From Dehalococcoidia bacterium (lineage in GTDB: Bacteria > Chloroflexota > Dehalococcoidia > UBA2979), in contig JANQNP010000041.1 in the NCBI GenBank assembly GCA_028279505.1, positions 1 to 61,114 on the forward strand: DNA of 61,114 bases, read 5' to 3'. How positions within the stretch are numbered: position 1 is the stretch's first letter; the number at the start of each line of letters is the position of its first letter. The notes below the pieces were generated by a model, which ran no database searches, had not been told where the DNA came from, and saw only the letters and a program-made list of their open reading frames with translations. Of the stretch, positions 41,722 to 50,345 are shown in pieces. Position numbers and translations under genes: made by a program.

Positions 41722-43272
41722 TTAGACGGTGACCGCCTCGCGCTGGCGCTCCGCGGCCGCGATCGAGCGGTTGAGCGCGTGCAGGTAGGCGCGCGCGCTC
41801 GCAACGAGGATGTCCGTGTCGGCGGCGCGACCCTGGTAGATCACGTTGTTCGCCTCGATGCGGATCGTGACCTCGCCCTGCGCGTCGATGCCCTCGGTGA
41901 CGGACTTCACCGAGAACTCGGTGAGCTCGTAGTTCGTGTCGGTGACGCGGCTGATCGCGCGGTAGATCGCGTCGACCGGTCCGGTGCCGATCGCGGCATC
42001 CTCCTTTGTCACGCCCTCGGGGCCGATCAGGCGCACGGTCGCGGTCGGGGTGCCGTGGTCGCTGCTGGAGACCTGCACGAGGTCGAGCGTCCAGGCGTCC
42101 TCGATCTTGATCTGGGTCTGCTCAGCGACGATCGCCGTCAGGTCGCGGTCGTCGACCTCGTCCTTGGCGTCGGCGACCTCGAGGAACGCGTCCCAGATGC
42201 GCTGGAACTCCTCGTCGCTCGGCTTGATGCCGAGGGCGTCTAGCCGCGACTGCAGGCCATGCCGGCCCGAGGTTTTGGTGAGGACGATCGTGGAGCCGCC
42301 GGGGATGCCGAGCTCGTCCGGGTCCATGATCTCGTAGGTCTCGCGCATCTTCAGGACGCCGTCCTGGTGGATGCCCGAGGAGTGACGGAACGCGTTCTTG
42401 CCCACGATCGCCTTGTGAGGCTGGACCGCCATGCCTGAGGAACGCTCGACCAGGCGGCTGATGTTGTAGATCTCGGCCGGGTTCGCGTCGACGTGGACGT
42501 TCATGAAGTCTGGGCGGGTCCGGATCGCCATGATGATCTCCTCGAGGGAGGCGTTGCCGGCGCGCTCACCGATGCCGTTGATGGTGCCCTCGACCTGGCG
42601 GGCGCCGCCGAGGATGCCGGCCAGCGAGTTGGCCGTCGCCATCCCGAGGTCGTTCTGGCAGTGCACGGAGATGCGCGCCTTGTGCATGTCGGGGACGTGC
42701 TCGGGTAGCGAGCGAATGAAGGCTTCGAACTCCTCGGGGATCGCGTAGCCGACGGTGTCGGGGATGTTGATTGTCGTGGCGCCCTCTTCGATGGCGGCCT
42801 GGACGATCTGGTAGACGAACTCCGGGTCGGAGCGCGTCGCGTCCATCGGCGAGAACTCGACGTCCGAGGTGTAGCGGGCGGCGCGGTTCACGGCGGCGCG
42901 TGCCATCTCCATCACGTCTTCGCGGTTCTTGTGGAGCTGCTGCGCCATATGGATCTCGCTGGACGAGAGGAAGACGTGGATACGCGGCGTCTCCGCGTGC
43001 TGGACGGCCTCCCAGACCGCGTCGACGTCCGGGAACGCAGCCCGTGCGAGGCCCGCAATCACCGGGCCCTTGACCTGCTTCGCGACCTCTGCGACCGCAG
43101 CGAGGTCGCCGGGCGATGAGATCGGGAAGCCCGCCTCGATAATGTCGACGTTCAGGCGCGCGAGCGCGCGCGCGATCTCGACCTTTTCGTCGACGGTGAA
43201 GCCGATACCTGCGGACTGTTCGCCGTCCCGCAGGGTGGTATCGAAGATGTAGACCTTGTCGCTGTCAGCCAT
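41722..43272 (-). CDS. leuA: 2-isopropylmalate synthase
   Basis: A 516-residue DRE-TIM enzyme, first committed step to leucine: acetyl-CoA plus 2-oxoisovalerate. It starts (ATG 43270-43272) [32 protein letters not shown]. Metal and catalytic parts include [42 protein letters not shown] and [12 protein letters not shown]. The C-terminal LeuA allosteric domain (about 385-505) is present, so leucine feedback is expected. A longer frame runs upstream but crosses the leader region. The 252-bp gap to ilvN holds a probable leader ORF and three hairpins. Confidence 0.96.
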   Translation of the reverse strand: MADSDKVYIFDTTLRDGEQSAGIGFTVDEKVEIARALARLNVDIIEAGFPISSPGDLAAVAEVAKQVKGPVIAGLARAAFPDVDAVWEAVQHAETPRIHVFLSSSEIHMAQQLHKNREDVMEMARAAVNRAARYTSDVEFSPMDATRSDPEFVYQIVQAAIEEGATTINIPDTVGYAIPEEFEAFIRSLPEHVPDMHKARISVHCQNDLGMATANSLAGILGGARQVEGTINGIGERAGNASLEEIIMAIRTRPDFMNVHVDANPAEIYNISRLVERSSGMAVQPHKAIVGKNAFRHSSGIHQDGVLKMRETYEIMDPDELGIPGGSTIVLTKTSGRHGLQSRLDALGIKPSDEEFQRIWDAFLEVADAKDEVDDRDLTAIVAEQTQIKIEDAWTLDLVQVSSSDHGTPTATVRLIGPEGVTKEDAAIGTGPVDAIYRAISRVTDTNYELTEFSVKSVTEGIDAQGEVTIRIEANNVIYQGRAADTDILVASARAYLHALNRSIAAAERQREAVTV

Positions 43273-43312
43273 GTCGTTGCTCCTGATTGGTGGTCGATGT
43301 TCCTCGCTGTGA

Positions 43313-43347
43313 GGCCCTCCCGTCCACCGTTCAGGCGGCGGAGGGCC
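43313..43347 (-). other. Leader hairpin 3, overlapping the end of the leuA leader ORF
   Basis: GGCCCTCC and GGAGGGCC form a perfect 8-bp outer stem around a 19-nt interior. The 5' arm on the transcript covers the last codons before the leader stop (43331-43333), the usual geometry in ribosome-mediated attenuation. No U-run follows. Confidence 0.45.
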
Positions 43348-43498
43348 GAGGAAGCGCGAGGCTCGGTAGGAGCAGTGGACGTGGCGCAGACAGCGAGAAC
43401 GGCCTCCGATCGGAGGCCGTTCCGGCGACACGCGGCAGCGCACGGGCGCGCATCGCGCCCGTGCTTACTACTACCGAGGTGTGTCGCGTCGTCCGCAT
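43331..43498 (-). CDS. Probable leuA leader peptide with Val and Leu codon runs
   Basis: A 55-codon ORF starts 27 bases after the ilvN stop (ATG 43496-43498, with GAGG at 43505-43508; another ATG is at 43504). It has three successive Val codons, all the rarely used GTA (residues 9-11). Later it reads RPLLLPSLALPRP with five Leu codons including CTA and CTT. It carries two strong hairpins within it and one over its stop. This is the expected layout of a leader that senses charged tRNA-Val and tRNA-Leu. Its product probably has no function of its own. Confidence 0.55.
   Translation of the reverse strand: MRTTRHTSVVVSTGAMRARALPRVAGTASDRRPFSLSAPRPLLLPSLALPRPSAA
43397..43422 (-). other. 26-bp perfect palindrome in the leuA leader
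   Basis: GAACGGCCTCCGA and its exact complement TCGGAGGCCGTTC sit next to each other, giving an 11-bp stem with a GATC loop. It lies between the Val run and the Leu run of the leader ORF. It could be a pause or terminator hairpin, or a DNA-level operator. Confidence 0.5.
43440..43464 (-). other. Perfect 11-bp hairpin directly after the GTA-GTA-GTA run
   Basis: GCACGGGCGCG-atg-CGCGCCCGTGC forms a fully paired 11-bp stem with a 3-nt loop (- strand). It starts two bases after the three Val codons, so a ribosome stalled there would touch its 5' arm. This fits a control hairpin in an attenuator. Confidence 0.5.
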
Positions 43499-43524
43499 GT
43501 TCATCCTCGAGAGCTACGAGCCGG

Positions 43525-44121
43525 CTACTTCGACACGAACGGCAGCTCGCCCTCGGGGCGGCGGCCGGAGTCGTGGTGGAAGCGAGCCTGCGCGGGGCTC
43601 TCCTGCTCGTGGACGGCGGTCGTTTTGGCGCCGCGGGCGATCGCTATCTTGCCCGTGCGCACCATCTCGCGGATGCCGTAGGTCCGCAGGTTGTCCAGCA
43701 ACCCGTCGACCGTCTCCGGCTGGGCGACGATCTGGATCACCATGCCGTTCTGCGTCACGTCCACGGCCTGCGCTCGGAAGATCTCCACGAGGTCCAAGAC
43801 CTCGCGGCGCTGCTCCGGGCGGCAGCGGACCTTGATCAGCGCCAGCTCGCGGACGACCGCGCTCTCCTTCGTGAGGTCGGTGACCTTCACGACGTCGATC
43901 AGCTTGTAGAGCTGCTTCTCCACCTGCTCGACGATGCCCTCACCGCCCTCGACGACGAAGGTCATGCGCGAGATGCCGGCCTCCTCGGTCGTGCCGACCG
44001 CCAGCGAGTCGATGTTGAAGCCGCGGCGGCGGAACAGGGAGGCGACGCGGTTGAGGACACCCGGCCGGTCCTCGACGAGGGCGGCGACGGTGTGGCGCAT
44101 GGTTGGTTCTGCAGTAGTCAT
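43525..44121 (-). CDS. ilvN: Acetolactate synthase regulatory subunit
   Basis: A 198-residue ACT-domain protein (IlvN/IlvH type). It starts at ATG 44119-44121 (MTTAEPTMRHTVAALVEDRPGVLNRVASLFRRRGFNIDSL) with gaggag upstream. The second half, with KIAIARG near the end, is the C-terminal regulatory domain of the longer IlvH class. It confers valine feedback on IlvB. It lies 26 bases after ilvB and 252 bases before leuA. Confidence 0.95.
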   Translation of the reverse strand: MTTAEPTMRHTVAALVEDRPGVLNRVASLFRRRGFNIDSLAVGTTEEAGISRMTFVVEGGEGIVEQVEKQLYKLIDVVKVTDLTKESAVVRELALIKVRCRPEQRREVLDLVEIFRAQAVDVTQNGMVIQIVAQPETVDGLLDNLRTYGIREMVRTGKIAIARGAKTTAVHEQESPAQARFHHDSGRRPEGELPFVSK

Positions 44122-44147
44122 CTTCGTACTCCTCGGATGCCCCGCGC

Positions 44148-45845
44148 TTACGCGGGTGCCTGCAGCTCGGCTGGGGACTCGACGGTCTCGTTCAGCGCGG
44201 CGCCGGCGGGCACCATCGGCCAAACGTTGTCCTCAGGGATCACCTGGAAGTCGAGCAAGACGGGGCCGTCGTGCGCCTCGGCTTCCTCGATGGCTGCATC
44301 GACCTCGGACTGGTCGCTGACGCGGATGCCCTTGATGCCGTAGGCCTCGGCGATCTTCAGGAAGTCGGGCTGGGAGATGGACACCGAGACGTAGTTGTCG
44401 TCGTAGAACAGCTCCTGCCACTGGCGAACCATGCCGAGGAAGCCGTTGTTCATCAGCGCCATCTTCACCGGCAGGCGCTCGTCGACCATCGTCGCGATCT
44501 CCTGGAAGGTCATCTGGAACCCGCCATCACCGCAGATGGTCCAGACCGACCGATCCGGCTGAGCGACCGCGGCGCCGACGGCTGCTGGGACCTCGAAACC
44601 CATCGTTCCGAGGCCACCCGAGGTGATGAGCTGCCGCGGGCGCGAGATGTCCATGTGCTGGGCGGCCCACATCTGGTGCTGGCCGACGCCGGTGACGATC
44701 ACCGCTTCGCGGCCCACCTTCGAGGCGATCCGTGACTCGATGTGCTGCATCGTCATCTCGGTCCCGGCCGGGATCGAGAAGGATTCGCGGTGCTCGCTCT
44801 GCAGGTCGTCGATCCAGCGAATCCACTCGGGGTGGCTGATCGGCTCGAATTCGGCGACGAGCTGGGAGAGCACCTCGCGGACGTCGCCGACGATCGGGAC
44901 GGTCGCGGCGATGTTCTTGTTGTGCTCGGCGGGGTCGATGTCGACGTGGATGACCTTCGCCGTCGGGTTCAGGTCGGCGAAGCGCCCGAGGGCGCGGTCG
45001 TCCATGCGCATGCCGAGACCCAGGATCAGGTCGGCATTCGAGGTGGCGTGGTTGGCCCAGTAGGAGCCGTGCATGCCGAGCATGCCGTAGGACAGCGTGT
45101 GGTCCTGCGGGATCGAGCCGAGGCCGAGCAGCGTGTTCAGCACCGGGGTGCCGGACTTCTCGGCGAACTCGACCAGTTCCTCGGTGGCGTTGGCCTGGAT
45201 GATGCCGTGGCCGGCGATGATGATCGGCCGCTCGGAGCGGCGGATCAGCTCGGCGGCGCGCTTCACCTGGGCGGGGTTGCCTCGGTGGGCGGGGCGGTAG
45301 CCGCGGATCGAGACCTCGGCCGGCCACTCGAACTCGGCTTCCTCGAGGAAGACGTCCTTCGGGATGTCGACGTGGACCGGGCCGGGGCGGCCGGTCGTTG
45401 CGATGTACGCCGCCTCGGCGATCGCTGGGGCGATGTCCTCGGCGCGCATCACGAGGTAGTTGTGCTTCGTGATCGGCATCGTGATGCCGGTGATGTCGGC
45501 TTCCTGGAAGCCGTCGCGGCCCAGCAGCTCGCGGGCGACGTTCCCGGTCAGGAAGAGCGTCGGGATGCTGTCCATCATCGCGTCGGTGATCGCGGTGACG
45601 AGGTTGGTCGCACCGGGGCCGGAAGTCGCCAGCGCGCAGCCCAGCTTGCCGGAGGCCTTTGCATAGCCCTCGGCGGCGTGTCCGGCGCCCTGCTCGTGGC
45701 GGGCCAGGATGTGGCGCACCTCGGGGTGTGAGGGCCAGCGGTCGTAGAGCGGCAGCACGACGCCGCCGGGATAGCCGAAGACGGTGTCGATGCCGACCCG
45801 CTTCAGCGACTCGAGCACGATGTCGGCGCCCATCATCTTGGTCAT
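44148..45845 (-). CDS. ilvB: Acetolactate synthase catalytic subunit
   Basis: A 565-residue ThDP- and FAD-dependent enzyme that condenses two pyruvates, or pyruvate with 2-oxobutyrate. The ThDP Glu is in LARHEQGAGHAAEGYAKASGK, and the metal/ThDP motif is CGDGGFQMTFQEIATMVDERLPVKMALMNN. The FAD-binding middle domain (NADLILGLGMRMDDRALGRF) is present. It heads the ilvB-ilvN-leuA run and is preceded by a leader peptide gene. Confidence 0.97.
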   Translation of the reverse strand: MTKMMGADIVLESLKRVGIDTVFGYPGGVVLPLYDRWPSHPEVRHILARHEQGAGHAAEGYAKASGKLGCALATSGPGATNLVTAITDAMMDSIPTLFLTGNVARELLGRDGFQEADITGITMPITKHNYLVMRAEDIAPAIAEAAYIATTGRPGPVHVDIPKDVFLEEAEFEWPAEVSIRGYRPAHRGNPAQVKRAAELIRRSERPIIIAGHGIIQANATEELVEFAEKSGTPVLNTLLGLGSIPQDHTLSYGMLGMHGSYWANHATSNADLILGLGMRMDDRALGRFADLNPTAKVIHVDIDPAEHNKNIAATVPIVGDVREVLSQLVAEFEPISHPEWIRWIDDLQSEHRESFSIPAGTEMTMQHIESRIASKVGREAVIVTGVGQHQMWAAQHMDISRPRQLITSGGLGTMGFEVPAAVGAAVAQPDRSVWTICGDGGFQMTFQEIATMVDERLPVKMALMNNGFLGMVRQWQELFYDDNYVSVSISQPDFLKIAEAYGIKGIRVSDQSEVDAAIEEAEAHDGPVLLDFQVIPEDNVWPMVPAGAALNETVESPAELQAPA

Positions 45846-45924
45846 CGGTAGTGGTCCACTCGTTGTTGCCAGGGGCTTCGCATTGCTGGGGTGGCCTGTC
45901 CGTTCGGGCCAGACACGCGAATCA

Positions 45925-45939
45925 GCCCGTCACGCGGGC
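45925..45939 (-). other. Short hairpin in the ilvB leader
   Basis: GCCCG-cgtga-CGGGC, a 5-bp stem between the peptide-proximal hairpin and the ilvB start. Further left, TGGCC/GGCCA (45892-45911) and TGTC/GACA (45897-45915) can pair as mutually exclusive helices. These suggest alternative leader folds, although no fold was computed. Confidence 0.35.
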
Positions 45940-45951
45940 CGAGTGGCGACA

Positions 45952-45973
45952 CTGTGCGTCTAGAGACGCGCAG
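45952..45973 (-). other. Attenuator-type hairpin after the ilvB leader peptide
   Basis: On the transcript CTGCGCGTCT-ct-AGACGCACAG pairs at nine of ten positions. It begins six bases after the leader stop codon. In ribosome-mediated attenuation this is where a pause or anti-terminator element is expected. No U-run follows, so it need not be a terminator itself. Confidence 0.45.
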
Positions 45974-45979
45974 CGCCGC

Positions 45980-46072
45980 CTAGCTAAGTACGAGTACGAG
46001 GAGAACGGGCAGCACGAGCGGGCCGCCGTGGGCGGCCGAGGTCGAAGCGTCGGTGCTGATGTCCGTTCGCAT
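45980..46072 (-). CDS. ilvB leader peptide (Leu/Val-rich)
   Basis: A 30-codon ORF ending LVLPVLLVLVLS before TAG: ten of the last twelve residues are Leu or Val. Codons in the run include GTA, GTT and CTT, which are otherwise uncommon here. It starts at ATG 46070-46072, about ten bases from the -10 element, so the leader transcript has almost no 5' UTR. The ORF lies directly between a good promoter and ilvB. This is a textbook attenuation leader: starvation for Leu or Val would stall the ribosome and allow expression of ilvBN and leuA. Confidence 0.8.
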   Translation of the reverse strand: MRTDISTDASTSAAHGGPLVLPVLLVLVLS

Positions 46073-46081
46073 GATGTGATC

Positions 46082-46111
46082 AGTATTGTCGCGCGTTCCG
46101 GAGAGAGTCAA
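46082..46111 (-). promoter_or_regulatory. Promoter of the ilvB leader and ilvBN-leuA
   Basis: On the - strand TTGACT (46106-46111) and AATACT (46082-46087) are 18 bases apart, matching the -35 at five of six and the -10 at four of six positions. The leader peptide ATG begins nine bases after the -10. Confidence 0.6.
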
Positions 46112-46168
46112 CCTGCGGGTCCACCCTGAGGGCGGCGGCGTTGCGGACTCGCCAGAAATGCTAGGACG

Positions 46169-46981
46169 ATGATGCTCGCCGATGTCCAACCGAGTGTCGA
46201 CCGAGCCGAGGAGCTGCTTGTCGAGCTGCAACGGGAGTTCGCTTCAGCGTCTCGGTCGATTGCCTACAGCGTGGAGCCGAGGTTTGACGAGCTGAAGGAG
46301 AAGAAGCTCCACGTGCTTCGGGTGGATTGGGATCCCCCAGCACGTTGGTCTGTTGTGATCGGAGAGATTCTGCATGACCTCCGATCGGCGCTCGACCACG
46401 CCGTTACCGTCCTGACTGTTTCTGAGAGCGGTCGGGAGCTTCGCGGCACGGAGTTCCCGATCTTCGTGGACCAATCCCTCTACTCGGCCAGAACGGCAAC
46501 TGGCGACGAATTCAGTCGACGAAGTGGTCGCTACAAGATCCGAGGGGTGCACGCTCACACGAAGGGACTGATCCGCCGTGTTCAACCATTCGGTGCGAAA
46601 CCTGGCGCGGGTGGCGAGTTTGGTTCCCTAAGGGTCCTCCATGACCTGAACGTGGTTGACAAGCACAGAAAGCTGCATCTCGTCGCGCTCGGGACGGCGG
46701 CTTCCGAACTTCGGTGGGTGCGCGACGTAACCTTCAAGAGTTTTCCGGGCATGACACTGCACCTGGCTTCAGCGGTCGCAGATGGAACCCCACTTGTTGA
46801 GTGGATTCCAAGCTCTGGATATGAACCGATTTCCGACATCGAGATCGACTTCGACTTCGCGATCGCTTTCGGAGTAGATACGCCGTGGGTTGCTACTCAA
46901 CCGGTGGAGCGCGTGATCAAGGATCTCATCAACGCGGTGAAGCGGGTCTTGATACTGCTCGACGGAACCGTTCCGCCCTAA
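46169..46981 (+). CDS. Uncharacterised protein with LRSALDH and DKHR motifs
   Basis: A 270-residue soluble protein of no family I can name. Residues about 58-75 read SVVIGEILHDLRSALDHAV, a helix, followed by GTEFPIFVD. Later come GLIRRVQPF, then LHDLNVVDKHRKLHLVAL. A second half of beta strands and a C-terminal helix follow. Similar patterns occur in widespread bacterial hypothetical proteins. Codon use is less GC-biased than in neighbours (more third-position A and T), which may mark recent transfer. It converges with the next gene with a 4-base overlap. Confidence 0.75.
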   Translation: MMLADVQPSVDRAEELLVELQREFASASRSIAYSVEPRFDELKEKKLHVLRVDWDPPARWSVVIGEILHDLRSALDHAVTVLTVSESGRELRGTEFPIFVDQSLYSARTATGDEFSRRSGRYKIRGVHAHTKGLIRRVQPFGAKPGAGGEFGSLRVLHDLNVVDKHRKLHLVALGTAASELRWVRDVTFKSFPGMTLHLASAVADGTPLVEWIPSSGYEPISDIEIDFDFAIAFGVDTPWVATQPVERVIKDLINAVKRVLILLDGTVPP

Positions 46982-48474
46982 CCCTGCCACAGACTCGTCT
47001 CGGGGAACGCGTCCGCCCAGGCGAACCAGTAGGCGATCCGCACCGGGAGCGCGCGGCGCAGGCTGCTGTCGATCACGTTGGTGAGCACCTCCTCGTCGAG
47101 GAACCAGCGGTCACCGTTGGTGTCGACCAGCTCGAGGGCCGACGGGACGCCCTGCAGGTACGAGAACGTGATGTCGTGCTCGCGGTAGACCGAGACGCCG
47201 AGGCCCGGCCCGCGCGACACGAGGGTGATGTCCTGCCCACCGAGCGTGTCGTGCGTGATGCCCGCCGCCTCGATGGCTGCCAGCGAGTACGCGCGGCTGC
47301 TGCCCGCGATCTCGACCCCGAGGATCCGCTCCTTCGCTTCTACGCTCGCGTCCGTCGGGACCGGTGCCGGGAATAGCGGCCCGTCCGAGGACTGCTCCTC
47401 CACCAGCGCCGCGCCGGCGTCGTAGTTGCGGACCGCGCCGGTGTCGAGCGACAGCACCGTCGAGTTCGGGTGGCGGGCGGCCCACTCCCCCCAGGTCGTC
47501 CGCAGTACCGGCACCGGCGCCAGCGACGCCCCGGCGACGAGCGCTTCGCCCGCGATCGCCTCACCGGTGAGCTGGTCCCAGAGGCTGTTTGACTCCGCGT
47601 CGTAGAACACGTGGCGCGAGCGGTAGATCAGACCCGCGTTGCCGAGTTCGTAGCGGACGCCGTCGCTGGCCGTGGCCTCGTACACGGTCGCGCCGCCGCA
47701 GGGGACGCAGTTCGTCACCAGCAGCGGCCGGCCGCCTACCTCGTCGACCGCGATCTCGTGCCAGGCGAGGATCCGCTCCGGGTAGGCGCGCGCCTCGCCG
47801 TTGAGGAACACGCCGTAGACGATGTCCGTCGTCGCGAGGTAGCGCTCCTCCAGCCGGTGCACCGTCTCCGGGTCGACGAGCGGCGGTTGTTGGTCGATCG
47901 CGACGCGCGACCAGATCAGCTCGTCCGGGCGGACGGCCAGCAGCAGATCGTCGTTAAGCAAGTCGACGAACCGCTCGTCCACGAGCGACAGCAGGCGTCC
48001 CTTCCAGTCGAGGTACCCGTCGGGCAGCGGTGGCCGGTCGATGGCGATCCACGAGGACCAGCCGTAGCCGTCGGGGAACTCCTGGCCGGTGATCGCGGTC
48101 AGCGCCTCGTGGACCCAGCGCTCCCAGCCCAGCTCCATCCAGAGCATGTCGACCAGCGGCGCGACGAACCGCTCGTCCGCGCTGAGCGCGATCTGCTGGA
48201 GCAGCTCCGCCTCCTCCGGGCCCACCGGGAGGCAGTCGGCGGCGAGTTCCGGATCGTCGTGCCAGCACACGAGGTCGGCGAGCAGCGTCGCGACTTCGGC
48301 GTTCGTGAGGCGCGCGATGGCCGTGCCCTCGGGCGTCGCGGTGGCTGGCGTGGCGAAGACGGGCAGGCGCGTCGGCACCGATGTGGGATCGCCGCTCGGT
48401 GGATCCTCGGCGCAGGCGACCGCCAGGAGGCCAACGACGCTTGCGAGGATCAGCGTGGTGACGCCTCGCGGCAT
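46978..48474 (-). CDS. DUF3179-domain lipoprotein
   Basis: A 498-residue protein from ATG 48472-48474 with gaggg upstream. It has a lipoprotein signal with lipobox LAVAC (about residues 17-21), then a helical N-terminal part (about 45-220). The C-terminal DUF3179 domain (about 230-498) contains YGVFLNGEARAYPERILAWHEIAVDEVGGRPLLVTNCVPCGGATVYEA. The sequence NCVPCGG with nearby His is typical. The function of DUF3179 is unknown. An upstream ATG in the same frame overlaps the reductase gene and is less likely. The gene follows the reductase by 8 bases and may share its transcript. Confidence 0.88.
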   Translation of the reverse strand: MPRGVTTLILASVVGLLAVACAEDPPSGDPTSVPTRLPVFATPATATPEGTAIARLTNAEVATLLADLVCWHDDPELAADCLPVGPEEAELLQQIALSADERFVAPLVDMLWMELGWERWVHEALTAITGQEFPDGYGWSSWIAIDRPPLPDGYLDWKGRLLSLVDERFVDLLNDDLLLAVRPDELIWSRVAIDQQPPLVDPETVHRLEERYLATTDIVYGVFLNGEARAYPERILAWHEIAVDEVGGRPLLVTNCVPCGGATVYEATASDGVRYELGNAGLIYRSRHVFYDAESNSLWDQLTGEAIAGEALVAGASLAPVPVLRTTWGEWAARHPNSTVLSLDTGAVRNYDAGAALVEEQSSDGPLFPAPVPTDASVEAKERILGVEIAGSSRAYSLAAIEAAGITHDTLGGQDITLVSRGPGLGVSVYREHDITFSYLQGVPSALELVDTNGDRWFLDEEVLTNVIDSSLRRALPVRIAYWFAWADAFPETSLWQG

Positions 48475-48482
48475 GCGCGCCC

Positions 48483-49682
48483 TCAGTGACTCATCGAGCC
48501 GGCGAACTGCCGCCGGCCCGTGCGCCACTGCGCGAGCTTCGCCACCGGCCGCAGCGAAGCCGCGACGAGCGGTCCGAACCGGTTCACGATCGCGGAGTAC
48601 TCAAGCTCGCCGCGGACCAGCTCGCCGGCCGGATCCCAGAACCGGTTGGAGTGCTGCAGCAGCCAGACGAACGGCGCGGGCGCGGCGTGGAAGACCTCCA
48701 TCAGCGCGCGCGACGCCTCGATGTTCGGCGTCAGCTCGCGGGTGATCAGGTGGTGGTATCCGCTCAGCGAGTTCACGCGTCCTGCGAGGTAGTCCTCGAC
48801 CGCCGGCGCCACGGCGATCCCGGACGCGACGGCCCCGTGGATCCCCTCGCCGGAGAGTGGGTCGACGAAGCTGGCGGCGTCGCCGATCACCGCCGAGCCG
48901 CCCGCCGCCACCAGCGCGCCCGGGCGCGCCAGCGGCAGGTGGTGTCCGCGGAGCTGGGTCACGCTCGCCGTGTCGAAGCCGTACAGCTCGCAGAACCGGT
49001 CGAGGTCCCGGCGCAGGTTTGAGCCGACCTGCTCCTTCCAGCCGCCGACGCCGACGTTGACGTGATCGCCCTTCGGAAAGACCCACCCGTAGCCGCCCGG
49101 CACGAAGCTCAGGTTGAGCGCGATCCCGCTGCGGTAGCGCTCCGGGATGCCGTCGGGAAACGAGATGTTGCCCTCGAGCGCGACGGCGCTCTCGACTGGC
49201 GACTCGTACCCAAGGTTGAGCCGAACCACGCCGTTCGCGCCGTCCGCCCCGATCACCACGCGGGCGCGGTGGGCGGAACCGTCGCGGTGACGCACCTCGA
49301 AGGTACCGTCGGGGTGCCGCAGCACCTGTTTCACGGCCTGGCCGTCGCGGAACTCGACGCCGGCCTCTTCGGCGCGCTCGACCAGGAAGTGATCGAGCCG
49401 CGACCGCTGCGTCATGTAGGTCATCGGGCGGGTGTGGTGCCGGGTGACCTCCTTGCCATCGCGCAGCCGGAGGTGCGCCGTGTCGACGGTCGCCTCGATC
49501 ACCGGATCCAGGGAGAACGGCAGCAGGCCCGCGGTCCGGATCGTGACGCCGCCGCCGCAGGGCTTGTCCCGCGGGAACTTCGCACGGTCGAGTAACAGGA
49601 CGTCGGCGCCGCGCGACGCGATCTCGCGGGCGGCCGTGCTGCCGGCCGGCCCGGCGCCCACGACGATGACGTCGGTGTCCAT
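48483..49682 (-). CDS. Geranylgeranyl reductase-family FAD oxidoreductase
   Basis: A 399-residue flavoprotein. The N-terminal FAD-binding motif is VIVVGAGPAGSTAAREIASRG. Next come LLLDRAKFPRDKPCGGGVT (the PCGG motif of the family), GADGANGVVR and AVIGDAASFVDPLSGEGIHGAVASG. Members reduce isoprenoid chains (chlorophyll, quinone or lipid side chains) or act as related hydroxylases. No photosynthesis genes are near, so a membrane-lipid or quinone substrate is more plausible. This assignment is inference from family only. Confidence 0.9.
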   Translation of the reverse strand: MDTDVIVVGAGPAGSTAAREIASRGADVLLLDRAKFPRDKPCGGGVTIRTAGLLPFSLDPVIEATVDTAHLRLRDGKEVTRHHTRPMTYMTQRSRLDHFLVERAEEAGVEFRDGQAVKQVLRHPDGTFEVRHRDGSAHRARVVIGADGANGVVRLNLGYESPVESAVALEGNISFPDGIPERYRSGIALNLSFVPGGYGWVFPKGDHVNVGVGGWKEQVGSNLRRDLDRFCELYGFDTASVTQLRGHHLPLARPGALVAAGGSAVIGDAASFVDPLSGEGIHGAVASGIAVAPAVEDYLAGRVNSLSGYHHLITRELTPNIEASRALMEVFHAAPAPFVWLLQHSNRFWDPAGELVRGELEYSAIVNRFGPLVAASLRPVAKLAQWRTGRRQFAGSMSH

Positions 49683-49729
49683 GCCTCGATGCTACGACGA
49701 GCCCGTTTCGAGGTCAGGCGAGCCGGTGA

Positions 49730-50251
49730 TTACGCGCGCAGTCGCGCCCCGCAGCCGGGCACGTCCTCGAGGGCATCGCGGCTCCGCTCCGGAAGCGACC
49801 CGGCGGCGTCGCGGATCAGCGACTCGCTCTCCCGGATCGTCGAGTAGAACAACGACAGCGCGCCGTCGGCGCTCGGTCCTCGCGGCTGCGTCTGCGCGAT
49901 CTCCTGGAGGTCGTCCAGCATCTGTCGCAGGCCGCCTCCAGGGTCGGCGCGCGCGTACCCGTTGAGCTGGTTGCGGACGAGTCGCGTCCCCTCGATCACG
50001 GCCGCGTGGAACGCCTCGGTGCCACCCGGCAGCTCGGTCTCCGCGAGCGTGAGCAGCGCCCCGTCATACGCGTCGCGCGTCGCGAGCCACGAGTCGTTCT
50101 CGGCGGCGTCCAGTTCGAGGGCGGCGCACACATCGGCGGCCCACGCGGACTGCGACGGTCCGCCGAAGATCAACCCCGTCGCCCACGCGCCGATCCCGAG
50201 GACCGCCCCGAGCGCGATCGCGGCGATGCCTGCTGCGAGACGTCTGTTCAT
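49730..50251 (-). CDS. Membrane-anchored or secreted protein of unknown function
   Basis: A 173-residue protein with a signal-like helix (about 5-28) after MNRR. The remainder is helical, with two Cys residues (AADVCAALELDAAENDSWLA and EDVPGCGARL) that could bridge the ends. No recognised domain. It stands alone, with about 90 bases to the next gene upstream. Confidence 0.65.
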   Translation of the reverse strand: MNRRLAAGIAAIALGAVLGIGAWATGLIFGGPSQSAWAADVCAALELDAAENDSWLATRDAYDGALLTLAETELPGGTEAFHAAVIEGTRLVRNQLNGYARADPGGGLRQMLDDLQEIAQTQPRGPSADGALSLFYSTIRESESLIRDAAGSLPERSRDALEDVPGCGARLRA

Positions 50252-50345
50252 CGCGACCTGAGACTAGAGGATGCGTGAACGAGTATCGGAACAATGACTT
50301 GTGGTGTGGGTGACCGGCGTTACCTCGGAGGGTCGGCTGGACTCG

